Assembly: GCF_000380335.1 (NCBI RefSeq)
Contig: NC_021149.1
Location: 4,888,501-4,952,500, forward strand
Length of the DNA stretch: 64,000 nt
From: Azotobacter vinelandii CA
GTDB lineage: Bacteria > Pseudomonadota > Gammaproteobacteria > Pseudomonadales > Pseudomonadaceae
Reading direction: 5' to 3'
Shown: one piece after another, positions 19,279-28,987 of the stretch
Numbering within the stretch: position 1 is the stretch's first letter
How the letters are laid out: each line of letters opens with the position of its first letter
Position numbers and translations under genes: made by a program
The notes under the pieces: model-generated
The model's database searches: none
Told to the model about the DNA's origin: nothing
What the model saw: only the letters and a program-made list of their open reading frames with translations

Positions 19279-21350
19279 CCGAACTGGCGACGATCCCGGT
19301 CACCGCGCTGAAGGGCGTCGGCGCGGCGCTCGCCGAGAAGCTCGCCCGGGTCGGCCTGGAGACCCTACAGGACCTGCTGTTCCACCTGCCGCTGCGCTAC
19401 CAGGACCGCACCCGCATCACCCCGATCGGCGCCCTGCGCCCCGGCCAGGATGCGGTGGTCGAGGGCACGGTGGCCGCCGCCGACGTCGTCATGGGCCGCC
19501 GCCGCAGCCTGCTGGTGCGCCTGCAGGACGGCAGCGGCAGCCTGTCCCTGCGTTTCTACCACTTCAGTACCGCGCAGAAGGATGCGCTCAAGCGCGGCAC
19601 CCCGCTGCGTTGCTACGGCGAGGTGCGCCCCGGCGCCTCGGGCCTGGAGATCTACCACCCGGAATACCGCGCGCAGAACGGCCTGGAGCCGGCGCCGGTG
19701 GAACAGACCCTGACGCCCATCTACCCGACCACCGAAGGCCTCACCCAGCAGCGCCTGCGCGGTCTGACCGAGCAGGCGCTGACCCGCCTCGGCCCGCACA
19801 GCCTGCCGGACTGGCTGCCGGCGGAACTGGCCCGCGCCCACCGCCTCGGTCCGCTGGACGAGGCGATCCGCTATTTGCACCGGCCGCCGCCGGATGCCGA
19901 CCTCGAGGAGCTGGCCGAAGGCCGGCACTGGGCCCAGCATCGTCTGGCCTTCGAGGAACTGCTGACCCACCAGTTGTCCCTGCAGCGGCTGCGCGAGAGC
20001 CTGCGCAGCCAGCAGGCGCCGGCCCTGCCGCCGGCCAGCAGGCTGCCACAGCTGTTCCTCGCCAACCTCGGCTTCGCCCCCACCGGCGCCCAGCGCCGGG
20101 TCGGCGCCGAGATCGCCCACGACCTCAGCCGGAGCGAACCCATGCTGCGCCTGGTACAGGGCGACGTCGGCGCCGGCAAGACGGTGGTCGCCGCGCTGGC
20201 TGCGCTGCAGGCCATCGAGGCGGGCTACCAGGTGGCCCTGATGGCGCCCACCGAGATCCTCGCCGAGCAGCACTACCTGAACTTCGCCCGCTGGCTGGAG
20301 CCGCTGGGCATCGACCTCGCCTGGCTGGCCGGCAAGCTCAAGGGCAAGGCGCGCGGCGCGGCGCTGGAGAAGATCGCCGGCGGCTGCCCGATGGTGGTCG
20401 GCACCCACGCGCTGTTCCAGGACGAGGTGCGCTTTCGCAACCTGGCCCTGGCGATCATCGACGAACAGCACCGCTTCGGCGTGCAGCAGCGCCTGGCCCT
20501 GCGCCAGAAGGGCATCGACGGCCGCCTCTGCCCGCACCAGTTGATCATGACCGCCACGCCCATCCCGCGTACCCTGGCGATGAGTGCCTACGCCGACCTG
20601 GACACCTCGATACTCGACGAACTGCCGCCCGGACGCACCCCGGTGAACACCCTGGTGATCGCCGACAGCCGGCGCCTGGAGGTGATCGAGCGGGTCCGCG
20701 CCGCCTGTCTGGAAGGCCGCCAGGCCTACTGGGTGTGCACGCTGATCGAGGAGTCCGAGGAACTGACCTGCCAGGCCGCGGAAACCACCTTCGAGGAACT
20801 CTCCGCAGCGCTCGGCGAACTGGCCGTCGGGCTGATCCACGGACGCATGAAGCCGGCGGAAAAGGCCGCGGTGATGGAGGAGTTCAAGGCCGGCCGGCTG
20901 CAACTACTGGTCGCCACCACGGTGATCGAAGTGGGCGTGGACGTGCCCAACGCCAGCCTGATGATCATCGAAAACCCCGAGCGCCTGGGACTCGCCCAGT
21001 TGCACCAGTTGCGCGGCCGGGTCGGACGCGGCAGCACCGCCAGCCACTGCGTGCTGCTCTACCACGCGCCGCTGTCGCAGCTCGGGCGCGAGCGCCTGGC
21101 GATCATGCGCGAAACCTCGGACGGCTTCGTCATCGCCGAGAAGGACCTGGAACTGCGCGGTCCCGGCGAGATGCTCGGCACCCGCCAGACCGGCCTTTTA
21201 CAGTTCAAGGTCGCCGACCTGATGCGCGACGCCGATCTGCTACCGGCGGTACGCGAAGCGGCCCAGGATTTGCTTGCATGCTGGCCACAACATGTCAGCC
21301 CGCTATTGGAACGCTGGCTCCGTCATGGCCAACAATACGGACAAGTTTGA
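19275..21350 (+). CDS. recG: ATP-dependent DNA helicase RecG
   Basis: Branch-migrating superfamily 2 helicase that reverses stalled replication forks. 691 aa, normal length. It has an N-terminal wedge/OB domain (about residues 1-150), Walker A GDVGAGKTVVAAL, the DEQH box IIDEQHRFGV, motif III TATPIPRTLAM and motif VI LHQLRGRVGRG. The start ATG at 19275 overlaps the oxyR stop by 4 bases. Confidence 0.97.
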   Translation: MTELATIPVTALKGVGAALAEKLARVGLETLQDLLFHLPLRYQDRTRITPIGALRPGQDAVVEGTVAAADVVMGRRRSLLVRLQDGSGSLSLRFYHFSTAQKDALKRGTPLRCYGEVRPGASGLEIYHPEYRAQNGLEPAPVEQTLTPIYPTTEGLTQQRLRGLTEQALTRLGPHSLPDWLPAELARAHRLGPLDEAIRYLHRPPPDADLEELAEGRHWAQHRLAFEELLTHQLSLQRLRESLRSQQAPALPPASRLPQLFLANLGFAPTGAQRRVGAEIAHDLSRSEPMLRLVQGDVGAGKTVVAALAALQAIEAGYQVALMAPTEILAEQHYLNFARWLEPLGIDLAWLAGKLKGKARGAALEKIAGGCPMVVGTHALFQDEVRFRNLALAIIDEQHRFGVQQRLALRQKGIDGRLCPHQLIMTATPIPRTLAMSAYADLDTSILDELPPGRTPVNTLVIADSRRLEVIERVRAACLEGRQAYWVCTLIEESEELTCQAAETTFEELSAALGELAVGLIHGRMKPAEKAAVMEEFKAGRLQLLVATTVIEVGVDVPNASLMIIENPERLGLAQLHQLRGRVGRGSTASHCVLLYHAPLSQLGRERLAIMRETSDGFVIAEKDLELRGPGEMLGTRQTGLLQFKVADLMRDADLLPAVREAAQDLLACWPQHVSPLLERWLRHGQQYGQV

Positions 21351-21429
21351 GCAAATTGGCGCAAATCAGCGCGAAACCCGGTCGACTGGTTATACTGCTC
21401 CGACTTCGTCCCACCCCGGCAAACACCCT

Positions 21430-22827
21430 ATGCCCGAGACCCTGCCGAACGCCGCCGAATTGCTGCAACCCCAACTGCCACAGATCCTCCGGGACCTGCT
21501 GAGCAGGCTCGGCGTTCCCGTGCGCATCGTCCACGAGCGACCGGGCTCCCTTCAGCCGCGGATACAGGCCGCGCTGCTCGAGGACGAGACCGGCAGCCTG
21601 CTGGTGCTGTTCCCCCGCGACCAGTTGCTCGACCTCCACCGCCTGAAGACAGCCATCGGCCGCCGTCTCGTTCCGGCTGACGAGCGCCTGCGGCAACTGT
21701 TCGCCCGCGAACGGCTGAGCGCGCTCCCCGGCCTGCCGCCCTTGATCGACAGCCCCTGCCTGTACGACGAACGCCTGCTGCAGGGGCCGAACGTGCTGCT
21801 CGACTCCGGCCAGCCCCACGTGCTCCTGGAAATCGACAGCGAGGTCTATCGCGGCCTGCTCGCCGGTGCCCGCAGCGCCCGCTTCGGCATGCCGCTGATC
21901 CTGCTGCGCCATAACCTGCAGGCGCACGCCGAGGACCCGATGGAGGCCGTGCAGGGCTTCACCGCCCGGCGCATCCGCCAGCGCCTGGAGCGCCGGGTGG
22001 AAATTCCGCCACGACGCAACACCGTGCGCCGTATCCGCCAGTTGCATGGCAATCCGCGTACCTGCAGCGACGACGACGTCACCTACCTGATCGAAACCGA
22101 CCCGGCCCTCGCCGCCCAGGTGGTCAGTTGGGCCGGGCTGGCCGGCACCGACCACCATCCGTCGCCGGAGCGGGTGCTCTCGGTGGAGGATGCCATCGTC
22201 CGGGTGCTCGGCTCCGAGGTGGTGCTGAACCTGTCGCTCGGCCTGTCCGAAATCGGTCCCGCGGAAAACACCGAGCCCCCCGAGGACCTGACCCCCTACT
22301 GGGAGGAGGCCCTCTACACCGCCACCCTGATGGACGGCCTGTGCCGGGCGATGCCTCGCGGCAAACGACCCGAGCCGGGACTGGCCTACCTGGCCGGACT
22401 GCTGCACAACTTCGGCTACCTGACCCTCGCGCACATCTTCCCGCCCTACTTCAGGCTGCTCAGCCAGCACCTGCGGATCAACCCGCACGTACCGCACACC
22501 CTGGTCGAACACCATCTGCTCGGCATCACCCGCGAGCAGATCGGCGCCTAGCTGATGGAGCACTGGCGGATGCCCGAGGAGCTGTCGGTCGCGCTGAGCT
22601 GCCAGCACGATCCCGACTATCGCGGTCGCCATGCGGTCTATGCCAACCTGGTCTACCTGGCGATCAACCTGCTGCGCAACCGCGGCATCGGCAGCACGCC
22701 ACAGGAAGAGATTCCCCAGCGGCTGCTCGACGACCTGGGGCTGACCAGGGCCCGGGCCGAGGAGGCGCTGGACCGGGTGCTGGCCGCGGAAACGGCGCTG
22801 CGCGCCCTGCTGGCGCATCCGGAATGA
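21430..22827 (+). pseudogene. YbaK/HDOD-domain protein interrupted by an in-frame amber codon
   Basis: Reading from the ATG at 21430, the protein has an N-terminal YbaK/EbsC-like domain (about residues 1-160) and an HDOD domain (from about residue 195; NTVRRIRQLHGNPRTCSDDD, AYLAGLLHNFGYL). A TAG at 22549-22551 stops it after 374 codons. Immediately after, in the same frame, the conserved C-terminus continues for 91 codons (LMEHWRMPEELSVALSCQHD) to a TGA at 22825. Restoring a Trp (TGG) would give REQIGAWLMEHW and an intact ~465-aa protein. HDOD proteins act in signalling; this one is probably inactivated, read through, or affected by a sequence error. Confidence 0.85.
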
Positions 22828-23036
22828 GACGAAGCCGGGACGGCTGAAGCGGAACGGCCTTCGGGCGGGTGGTGCTCGCGATCCTGGCGGAGGCTGGGAA
22901 GACGGGAAGAATGCTGCAAGCCGGGGCCTACTGCCGCTGCGAATAGCCCTGCGGCATGACGGAAGAAAGCGACCTGCCCTCGGCGGCGACAGGCGATCGC
23001 CCGAACCCCGGTTCGGGCGACACGGACCTCATCCGG

Positions 23037-23309
23037 TCAGTTGACCGCATCCCGGAGCGATTTGCCCGGCTTGAAGGCGACCGTGTTGCTGGCCCTGATC
23101 TTGACCGGCTGGCCGGTCTGCGGGTTCTTGCCGGTCCGGGCGCCGCGATGGCGCTGCACGAAAGTGCCGAAGCCGACCAAGGTAACGCTGTCCTTGCGAT
23201 TCAGCGCGCTGGTGATTTCCTCGAGCATCGCATTGAGTACCCGATTGGCCTGATCCCGGGTGAGATCGGTCTTTTCGGCGATAGCCGCAGCGAGTTCCGG
23301 TTTACGCAT
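23037..23309 (-). CDS. HU-family DNA-binding protein
   Basis: 90-aa histone-like nucleoid protein. It begins MRKPELAAAIAEKTDLTRDQ and carries the beta-arm consensus FGTFVQRHRGARTGKNPQTG followed by FKPGKSLRDAVN. In Pseudomonas an HU paralogue (HupN type) sits near the rubredoxin genes, matching this context; the exact paralogue cannot be named with certainty. Start ATG at 23309. Confidence 0.92.
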   Translation of the reverse strand: MRKPELAAAIAEKTDLTRDQANRVLNAMLEEITSALNRKDSVTLVGFGTFVQRHRGARTGKNPQTGQPVKIRASNTVAFKPGKSLRDAVN

Positions 23310-23530
23310 GATTACCTCTTCGATGTTTCTTGTTGTTGTATCCGTACGCTCTTCCCTAGGCTGTAGCGGCTCCCTGCCGCAGCCGACACAGGGAGGATGG
23401 CATGCCCCACCGCTCTTCGCCAGTCACGCCGCGTCCTTGAGCGGCGCGGACCGACGGAGCGCTACGCACGAACCCCTCGTCCGGCGGGGCGAAGAGCCAG
23501 CGCCCGGGCGCCGAAGGTCCCGAGCATGCG

Positions 23531-23698
23531 TCAAAAGGTCTCGATCATCTCGAAATCCTGCTTGCTGGCACCGCACACGGGGCACAGCCAGTCGGACGGC
23601 ACCTCTTCCCAAGGCGTGCCGGGGGCGATGCCCTCTTCCGGAAGACCGCAGGCCTCGTCGTAGACGAAGCCACAGACGATGCATTGCCACTTGCGCAT
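23531..23698 (-). CDS. rubA: Rubredoxin
   Basis: 55-aa one-iron electron carrier. The four Cys ligands are in two CxxCG motifs, [11 protein letters not shown] and [11 protein letters not shown], with the typical PWEEVPSDW segment between. Start ATG at 23698 gives the normal length (MRKWQC). In pseudomonads rubredoxin passes electrons to alkane hydroxylase and in oxidative-stress responses. Only one copy is seen here, where P. aeruginosa has two in tandem. Confidence 0.95.
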   Translation of the reverse strand: MRKWQCIVCGFVYDEACGLPEEGIAPGTPWEEVPSDWLCPVCGASKQDFEMIETF

Positions 23699-23837
23699 GG
23701 CTCTCCTCCGAAATCGCGAAGAACTCCACGCTACTGCAAGTCGCCGGCAGCGCCAAGGCCGATTCGGCGCGGGCATGGCAACAATCGGCGTCAGGCCCTA
23801 GACTCGCTTCCCCGACACTCTGCCGGAATGCTCCTCC

Positions 23838-24389
23838 GTGACCGCTGCTCCCGCTTTCCAATGGCTCGGCGCCGACCAACTGCATCCCGCCCCCCCGGCC
23901 GTCCTGGCCGACTGGCTGTTCGACAGCGGCTCGCTGACCCGCCGGCTGACCGCCCTTTCCGCCGGCCGTTTCGCCGTGACGCCGCTGGCCGAAGGCTGGC
24001 AGGTGCTGCGCGACGACGAATGCACCGCCCTCGACGTGGTGCCGGGCAGCACCGGCTGGGTACGCGAGGTCTACCTGCTCGGCGCCGAGCGGCCCTGGGT
24101 GTTCGCCCGCAGCGTGGCGGCCCGCGAGGCTCTGGCGGGTTTCTCCGGCGTACTCGCCGAACTCGGCCGGCGGCCCCTCGGCGAACTGCTGTTCAGCGAC
24201 CCAGCCTTCGCCCGCGGCCCGCTGCAGGCCACGCACTATCCGCCGGACTGGCTGCCGGCCGGGATACGCTGCCCCGGACTCTGGGGACGGCGCTCCCGTT
24301 TCCACCGGGAAACCCTGAGCGTGCTGGTGGCGGAAGTCTTCCTGCCGGAGCTCTGGCGCTACCAGGGAATCGACCCGGACACCCTATAA
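23838..24389 (+). CDS. ubiC: Chorismate lyase UbiC
   Basis: Cleaves chorismate to 4-hydroxybenzoate and pyruvate, the first step of ubiquinone synthesis. 183 aa from a GTG at 23838. Family residues include [18 protein letters not shown] and the C-terminal [20 protein letters not shown]. It is followed 29 bp later by ubiA, making the usual ubiC-ubiA operon. Confidence 0.92.
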   Translation: MTAAPAFQWLGADQLHPAPPAVLADWLFDSGSLTRRLTALSAGRFAVTPLAEGWQVLRDDECTALDVVPGSTGWVREVYLLGAERPWVFARSVAAREALAGFSGVLAELGRRPLGELLFSDPAFARGPLQATHYPPDWLPAGIRCPGLWGRRSRFHRETLSVLVAEVFLPELWRYQGIDPDTL

Positions 24390-24418
24390 TCCGCCCGAAC
24401 CCTCCGGGAACGTCGCCC

Positions 24419-25306
24419 ATGTACACCGCCCTGCTGCAATCGATGAACCGCCTGCACCCCCGCGCCTGGGATTTCATCCAACTGGTGCGCCTGGATCGGC
24501 CGATCGGTATCTACCTGCTGCTCTGGCCGACCCTCTGGGCGGTATGGATCGCCGCCGACGGCTCGCCCAGCCTGAAGCACGTGCTGATCTTCACCTGCGG
24601 CGTGATCCTCATGCGCTCGGCCGGCTGCGTGATCAACGACTTCGCCGACCGCAACTTCGACGGCCATGTCGCCCGCACCCGCCAGCGTCCGCTGGCGACC
24701 GGGCGGATTCGTACGCGCGAAGCCTGGGCGCTGTTCGCCGTGCTGGTGGCCCTGAGCTTCGGCCTGGTGCTGCTGACCGACCCCTTCACCGTCGCCCTGT
24801 CCTTCGGCGCCCTGGCGGTGGCCTCGCTCTACCCCTTCATGAAACGCTACACCCACCTCCCGCAACTGGTGCTCGGGGCGGCCTACTCCTGGGGCATCCC
24901 CATGGCCTTCACCGCCGCGACCGGCCGCCTGCCGCTCGAAGCCTGGCTGATCTTCGCCGCCAACCTAGCCTGGACCGTGGCCTACGACACCTACTACGCG
25001 ATGACCGACCGCGAGGACGACCTGAAGATCGGCGTGAAATCCACCGCCATCCTTTTCGGCGCGGCCGACCGGGCGATCATCCTCGCCCTGCAGGGCCTGA
25101 CCCTCGGCCTGCTGCTGGTGGTCGGGATGCGCCTGGGCCTCGGCCCGTACTTCCACCTCGGCCTGCTGGTGGCCGCCCTGTGCTTCGCCTGGGAATTCGT
25201 CACCACCCGCCGGCGCGAACCGCAGGCCTGCTTCCGCGCCTTCCTGCACAACCACTGGGCCGGCCTGGCGATCCTGGTCGGCCTGATCCTCGACTACGGG
25301 ATCTAG
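24419..25306 (+). CDS. ubiA: 4-hydroxybenzoate polyprenyltransferase UbiA
   Basis: Inner-membrane prenyltransferase that attaches the polyprenyl tail to 4-hydroxybenzoate. 295 aa with about eight helices. The two Asp-rich Mg-diphosphate motifs are [19 protein letters not shown] and [20 protein letters not shown]. Start ATG at 24419. It is codirectional with ubiC and followed by the Pho-box region of phoB. Confidence 0.95.
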   Translation: MYTALLQSMNRLHPRAWDFIQLVRLDRPIGIYLLLWPTLWAVWIAADGSPSLKHVLIFTCGVILMRSAGCVINDFADRNFDGHVARTRQRPLATGRIRTREAWALFAVLVALSFGLVLLTDPFTVALSFGALAVASLYPFMKRYTHLPQLVLGAAYSWGIPMAFTAATGRLPLEAWLIFAANLAWTVAYDTYYAMTDREDDLKIGVKSTAILFGAADRAIILALQGLTLGLLLVVGMRLGLGPYFHLGLLVAALCFAWEFVTTRRREPQACFRAFLHNHWAGLAILVGLILDYGI

Positions 25307-25328
25307 ACCTTCCCGCGGATGCGTCTAC

Positions 25329-25346
25329 CTGTCACACGACTGCAAT
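25329..25346 (+). promoter_or_regulatory. Pho box upstream of phoB
   Basis: CTGTCACACGACTGCAAT matches the two 7-bp PhoB half-sites with a 4-bp spacer (6/7 and 5/7 to CTGTCAT). It lies 55 bp before the phoB start, fitting autoregulation under phosphate limitation. Confidence 0.7.
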
Positions 25347-25401
25347 AATTCCGTTATCTAATGCGCTGCACTGACAGGAACAACAACGGGACAGTTGCCC
25401 C

Positions 25402-26091
25402 ATGGCTGGCAAGACAATCCTTATCGTCGACGACGAGGCCCCCATCCGCGAGATGATCGCCGTTGCCCTGGAGATGGCCGGTTATGAATGCTTGGAAGCG
25501 GAGAACACCCAGCAGGCCCATGCCATCATCGTCGACCGCCGCCCCGACCTGATCCTGCTCGACTGGATGCTGCCCGGTACCTCCGGCATCGAGCTGGCCC
25601 GCCGCCTGAAGCGCGACGAACTGACCACCGGCATTCCACTGATCATGCTCACCGCCAAGGGCGAGGAGGACAACAAGATCCAGGGGCTGGAAGTCGGTGC
25701 GGACGACTACATCACCAAGCCCTTCTCGCCGCGCGAGCTGGTCGCCCGCCTGAAGGCCGTGCTGCGCCGTACCGCCCCTGGCGACAACGAGACGCCGATC
25801 GAGGTCGGTGGCCTGCGGCTCGACCCGATCAGCCACCGGGTGACCATTGATGGCAAGCCGGCCGAGATGGGGCCCACCGAGTACCGCCTGCTGCAGTTCT
25901 TCATGACCCACCAGGAACGCGCCTATACGCGCGGCCAACTGCTCGACCAGGTCTGGGGCGGCAACGTCTACGTCGAGGAACGCACCGTCGATGTGCACAT
26001 CCGCCGCCTGCGCAAGGCCCTCGGCGAGGCCTATGAAAATCTGGTACAGACGGTGCGCGGCACCGGTTATCGTTTCTCCACCAAAAGCTGA
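25402..26091 (+). CDS. phoB: Phosphate response regulator PhoB
   Basis: 229-aa OmpR-type response regulator. The receiver domain has the phosphoacceptor Asp54 ([10 protein letters not shown]), acidic pocket [11 protein letters not shown] and switch Lys in [13 protein letters not shown]. The C-terminal winged helix ends [15 protein letters not shown] and VRGTGYRFS. When phosphorylated by PhoR it activates the Pho regulon. phoR follows after 40 bp. Confidence 0.97.
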   Translation: MAGKTILIVDDEAPIREMIAVALEMAGYECLEAENTQQAHAIIVDRRPDLILLDWMLPGTSGIELARRLKRDELTTGIPLIMLTAKGEEDNKIQGLEVGADDYITKPFSPRELVARLKAVLRRTAPGDNETPIEVGGLRLDPISHRVTIDGKPAEMGPTEYRLLQFFMTHQERAYTRGQLLDQVWGGNVYVEERTVDVHIRRLRKALGEAYENLVQTVRGTGYRFSTKS

Positions 26092-26131
26092 GCCCGGCGC
26101 CACGCAAGGCGCCCAGGTCAAGGACGTCCCC

Positions 26132-27454
26132 GTGAAATACAACTGGCTCGGTCCGTTGCTGCGCAGTCTGCTGGCGCCCATCGCCGTCGGCCTGCTCCTC
26201 GGCCTGTTCCTCGGCGATTATGGCTGGTCGCTGTCCGGCGGCCTGGCCGCCTACCTCGCCTGGAACCTCTACCAGCTCATCCGCCTGCACCACTGGCTCA
26301 AGACCTACCAGCCCGACGAGCCGCCGCCGGACGCCAGCGGCCTGTGGGGCGAGGTATTCGACGGCCTCTACAACATCCAGCGCCGCGACCAGCGCGTGCG
26401 CGGCCGCCTGCAGGCGGTGATCGATCGCGTGCAGGAATCCACCGCCGCCCTCAAGGATGCGGTGATCATGCTCGATGCCGAAGGCAACCTGGAGTGGTGG
26501 AATCGCGCCGCGGAAACCCTGCTCGGCCTGAAGACGCCGCAGGACAGCGGCCAGCCGATCACCAACCTGGTCCGTCATCCGCAGTTCAAGACCTACATGG
26601 ACCAGAGCAACTTCAGCGCCTCCCTCGAACTGCCCTCGCCGCTCAACGACCGCCTGTACCTGCAGGTGCAGATCACCCGCTACGGCAACGGCGAGCAACT
26701 GATGCTGGTTCGCGACGTGACCCACGTGCGCCAGTTGGAGCAGATGCGCAAGGACTTCGTCGCCAACGTCTCCCACGAGTTGCGTACACCGCTGACGGTG
26801 ATCGCCGGCTATCTGGAGCCCATGCTGGAACATGCCGACGAGGTGAACCCGCGCTGGCGCCGTCCCCTGCAGCAGATGCAGCAGCAGGCCGAACGCATGA
26901 AGAACCTGCTCGACGACCTGCTGCTGCTGGCCCGCCTGGAAGCGAACGACAACCAGCAGCTCAGGCAGCCGGTGGAGGTGGAACCGCTACTGCAGGCGAT
27001 CGTCAAGGATGCCCAGATCCTCTCCGGCGCGGACGAGCACCGCATCCTGCTCGATGCCGAGCCGGACCTCGCCCTCAAGGGCAACGAGGCGGAACTGAGC
27101 AGCGCCTTTTCCAACCTGGTGTACAACGCGGTGAAATACACCCCGCCCGGCGGCGAGATTCGCCTGCGCTGGTGGAGCGACCGCGACGGCGCCCACCTGA
27201 GCGTGCAGGACACCGGCATCGGCATCGAATCCCGGCACCTGACGCGGCTGACCGAACGCTTCTACCGGGTCGACGCCAGCCGCTCGGCCAGCACCGGCGG
27301 CACCGGACTGGGGCTGGCCATCGTCAAGCACGCGCTGATCCACCACAACGGCCGCCTGGAGATCGCCAGCGAGCCCGGCAAGGGCAGCCTGTTCACCTGC
27401 CATTTCCCGGCGACCCAACTGATGGAGGGCCGGGCGCTCGGCAACGCCTCTTGA
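26132..27454 (+). CDS. phoR: Phosphate regulon sensor kinase PhoR
   Basis: 440-aa membrane histidine kinase. Two N-terminal hydrophobic segments (about residues 10-28 and 32-50), a PAS domain (about residues 100-190), the H-box FVANVSHELRTPLTVIAG with His215, an N-box FSNLVYNAVKYTPPGG and G-box GTGLGLAIVKHAL. Start is a GTG at 26132 (VKYNWLGPLL). No large periplasmic loop, as expected for PhoR, which reads the Pst transporter state through PhoU. Confidence 0.96.
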   Translation: MKYNWLGPLLRSLLAPIAVGLLLGLFLGDYGWSLSGGLAAYLAWNLYQLIRLHHWLKTYQPDEPPPDASGLWGEVFDGLYNIQRRDQRVRGRLQAVIDRVQESTAALKDAVIMLDAEGNLEWWNRAAETLLGLKTPQDSGQPITNLVRHPQFKTYMDQSNFSASLELPSPLNDRLYLQVQITRYGNGEQLMLVRDVTHVRQLEQMRKDFVANVSHELRTPLTVIAGYLEPMLEHADEVNPRWRRPLQQMQQQAERMKNLLDDLLLLARLEANDNQQLRQPVEVEPLLQAIVKDAQILSGADEHRILLDAEPDLALKGNEAELSSAFSNLVYNAVKYTPPGGEIRLRWWSDRDGAHLSVQDTGIGIESRHLTRLTERFYRVDASRSASTGGTGLGLAIVKHALIHHNGRLEIASEPGKGSLFTCHFPATQLMEGRALGNAS

Positions 27455-27511
27455 AAGTGTGTCCCGAGGCCCTAATATGCCCCCTCTTGTCAATCATTTC
27501 GCGAATACCCC

Positions 27512-28903
27512 ATGGACCCCTCCCCGAGTAGCAGTACCGACTTCGCCTATTTCGCCGATCTCGGCCTCATTCTCTTCGCTCTGTTCCTCGTCCTGCTGAA
27601 CGGTTTCTTCGTCGCCGCCGAATTCGCCATGGTCAAGCTGCGCGCCACCCGCGTGGAACTGATCGCCGGCCAGAACGGCTGGAGCGGACAGATCCTGCGC
27701 CGTGTGCACGCCCAACTGGACGCCTACCTCTCGGCCTGCCAACTGGGCATCACCCTCGCCTCCCTGGGACTCGGCTGGGTCGGCGAGCCGGCCTTCGCCC
27801 ATCTGCTCGAACCGCTCATGGCCAGACTCGGCATCGACACGCCGGCGCTGATCCACGGGGTGTCCTTCTTCACCGCGTTCTTCATCATCTCCTACCTGCA
27901 CATCGTGGTCGGCGAACTGGCCCCCAAGTCCTGGGCGATCCGCCAGCCGGAGCGGCTGTCGCTGTGGACCGCCGTTCCCCTGTACCTGTTCTACTGGCTG
28001 ATGTACCCGGCGATCTGGCTGCTCAACGCCAGCGCCAACACCATCCTGCGCATCGCCGGCCAGGGCGGCGCGGATGCCCATCACGAGCACCAGTACAGCC
28101 TCGACGAGCTGAAGCTGATCCTGTACTCGAGCCGGGCCCACGACCCCAGCGACCAGGACATGCGCGTGCTGGCCTCGGCGGTGGAAATGGGCGAACTCGA
28201 AGTAGTGGACTGGGCCAACTCCCGCGAGGACCTGGTCTATCTGGAGCGCGACGCGCCGCTGGACGAGGTCATGAGCACCTTCCGCCGGCACAAGTACAGC
28301 CGCTACCCGGTGCACGACGAGAACACCGGGCGCTTCGTCGGCGTGCTGCACATCAAGGACCTGCTGATGCACCTCTCCCTGCTGGAAATACTGCCCTCGG
28401 CGCTGAAGATCGACGAACTGATGCGCCCGATCGAGCGGGTCGATCGGCACATGCCGCTGACCGAGCTGCTCGAGCGCTTCCGCCGCGGTGGCTCGCACTT
28501 CGCGCTGGTCGAGGAAGCCGACGGCAAGGTGGTCGGTTACCTGACCATGGAGGACGTGCTGGAAGCGCTGGTCGGCGACATCCAGGACGAGCACCGCAAG
28601 GCCGAGCGCGGCATCGTCGCCTACCAGCCGGGCAAGCTGCTGGTGCGCGGCGACACGCCGCTGTTCAAGGTCGAGCGCCTGCTGCAGATCAGCCTGCCGG
28701 CGAGCCTCGAGGCCGATACCCTGTCCGGGCTGATCCACGAGACGCTCAAGCGGCTGCCGGAAGAGGACGAAGTGCTGGAAACCCAGGGCCTGCGCATCAT
28801 CGTCAAGAAGATGAAGGGGCCGAAGGTCGTTCTGGCCAAGGTGCTCAAGCTGGCGAGTCCGTTCGCTCAATTCCCCTCTTCGGAGGGGCGCAGGTCGGGT
28901 TAA
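27512..28903 (+). CDS. CorC/HlyC-family CNNM-CBS membrane protein
   Basis: 463-aa protein with an N-terminal DUF21/CNNM membrane domain (LNGFFVAAEFAMVKLRATR, then helices to about residue 185), two CBS domains (about residues 215-340; SRYPVHDENTGRFVGVLHIK, VVGYLTMEDVLEALVGDIQD) and a C-terminal CorC/HlyC transporter-associated domain. The family is linked to Mg/Co handling. It follows phoR by 57 bp. The 3' end of the gene forms two hairpins. Confidence 0.87.
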   Translation: MDPSPSSSTDFAYFADLGLILFALFLVLLNGFFVAAEFAMVKLRATRVELIAGQNGWSGQILRRVHAQLDAYLSACQLGITLASLGLGWVGEPAFAHLLEPLMARLGIDTPALIHGVSFFTAFFIISYLHIVVGELAPKSWAIRQPERLSLWTAVPLYLFYWLMYPAIWLLNASANTILRIAGQGGADAHHEHQYSLDELKLILYSSRAHDPSDQDMRVLASAVEMGELEVVDWANSREDLVYLERDAPLDEVMSTFRRHKYSRYPVHDENTGRFVGVLHIKDLLMHLSLLEILPSALKIDELMRPIERVDRHMPLTELLERFRRGGSHFALVEEADGKVVGYLTMEDVLEALVGDIQDEHRKAERGIVAYQPGKLLVRGDTPLFKVERLLQISLPASLEADTLSGLIHETLKRLPEEDEVLETQGLRIIVKKMKGPKVVLAKVLKLASPFAQFPSSEGRRSG

Positions 28904-28911
28904 AACCCGAC
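28873..28911 (+). terminator. Tandem hairpins over the corC-like stop codon
   Basis: Hairpin 1 (28873-28888) is CCCCTC-TTCG-GAGGGG, a stable UUCG tetraloop inside the last codons. Hairpin 2 (28894-28911) is GTCGGGTT-AA-AACCCGAC, with the TAA stop codon in its stem and loop. There is no clear T-run, so termination is likely but unproven; the pair could also stabilise the mRNA 3' end. Confidence 0.5.
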
Positions 28912-28987
28912 ATGATGGGGCGGGAACAGGTCATCGGGTACGACGCCGACTTGGCCGGTGCACGGCCAATCGGCGAACGGGGATCGC

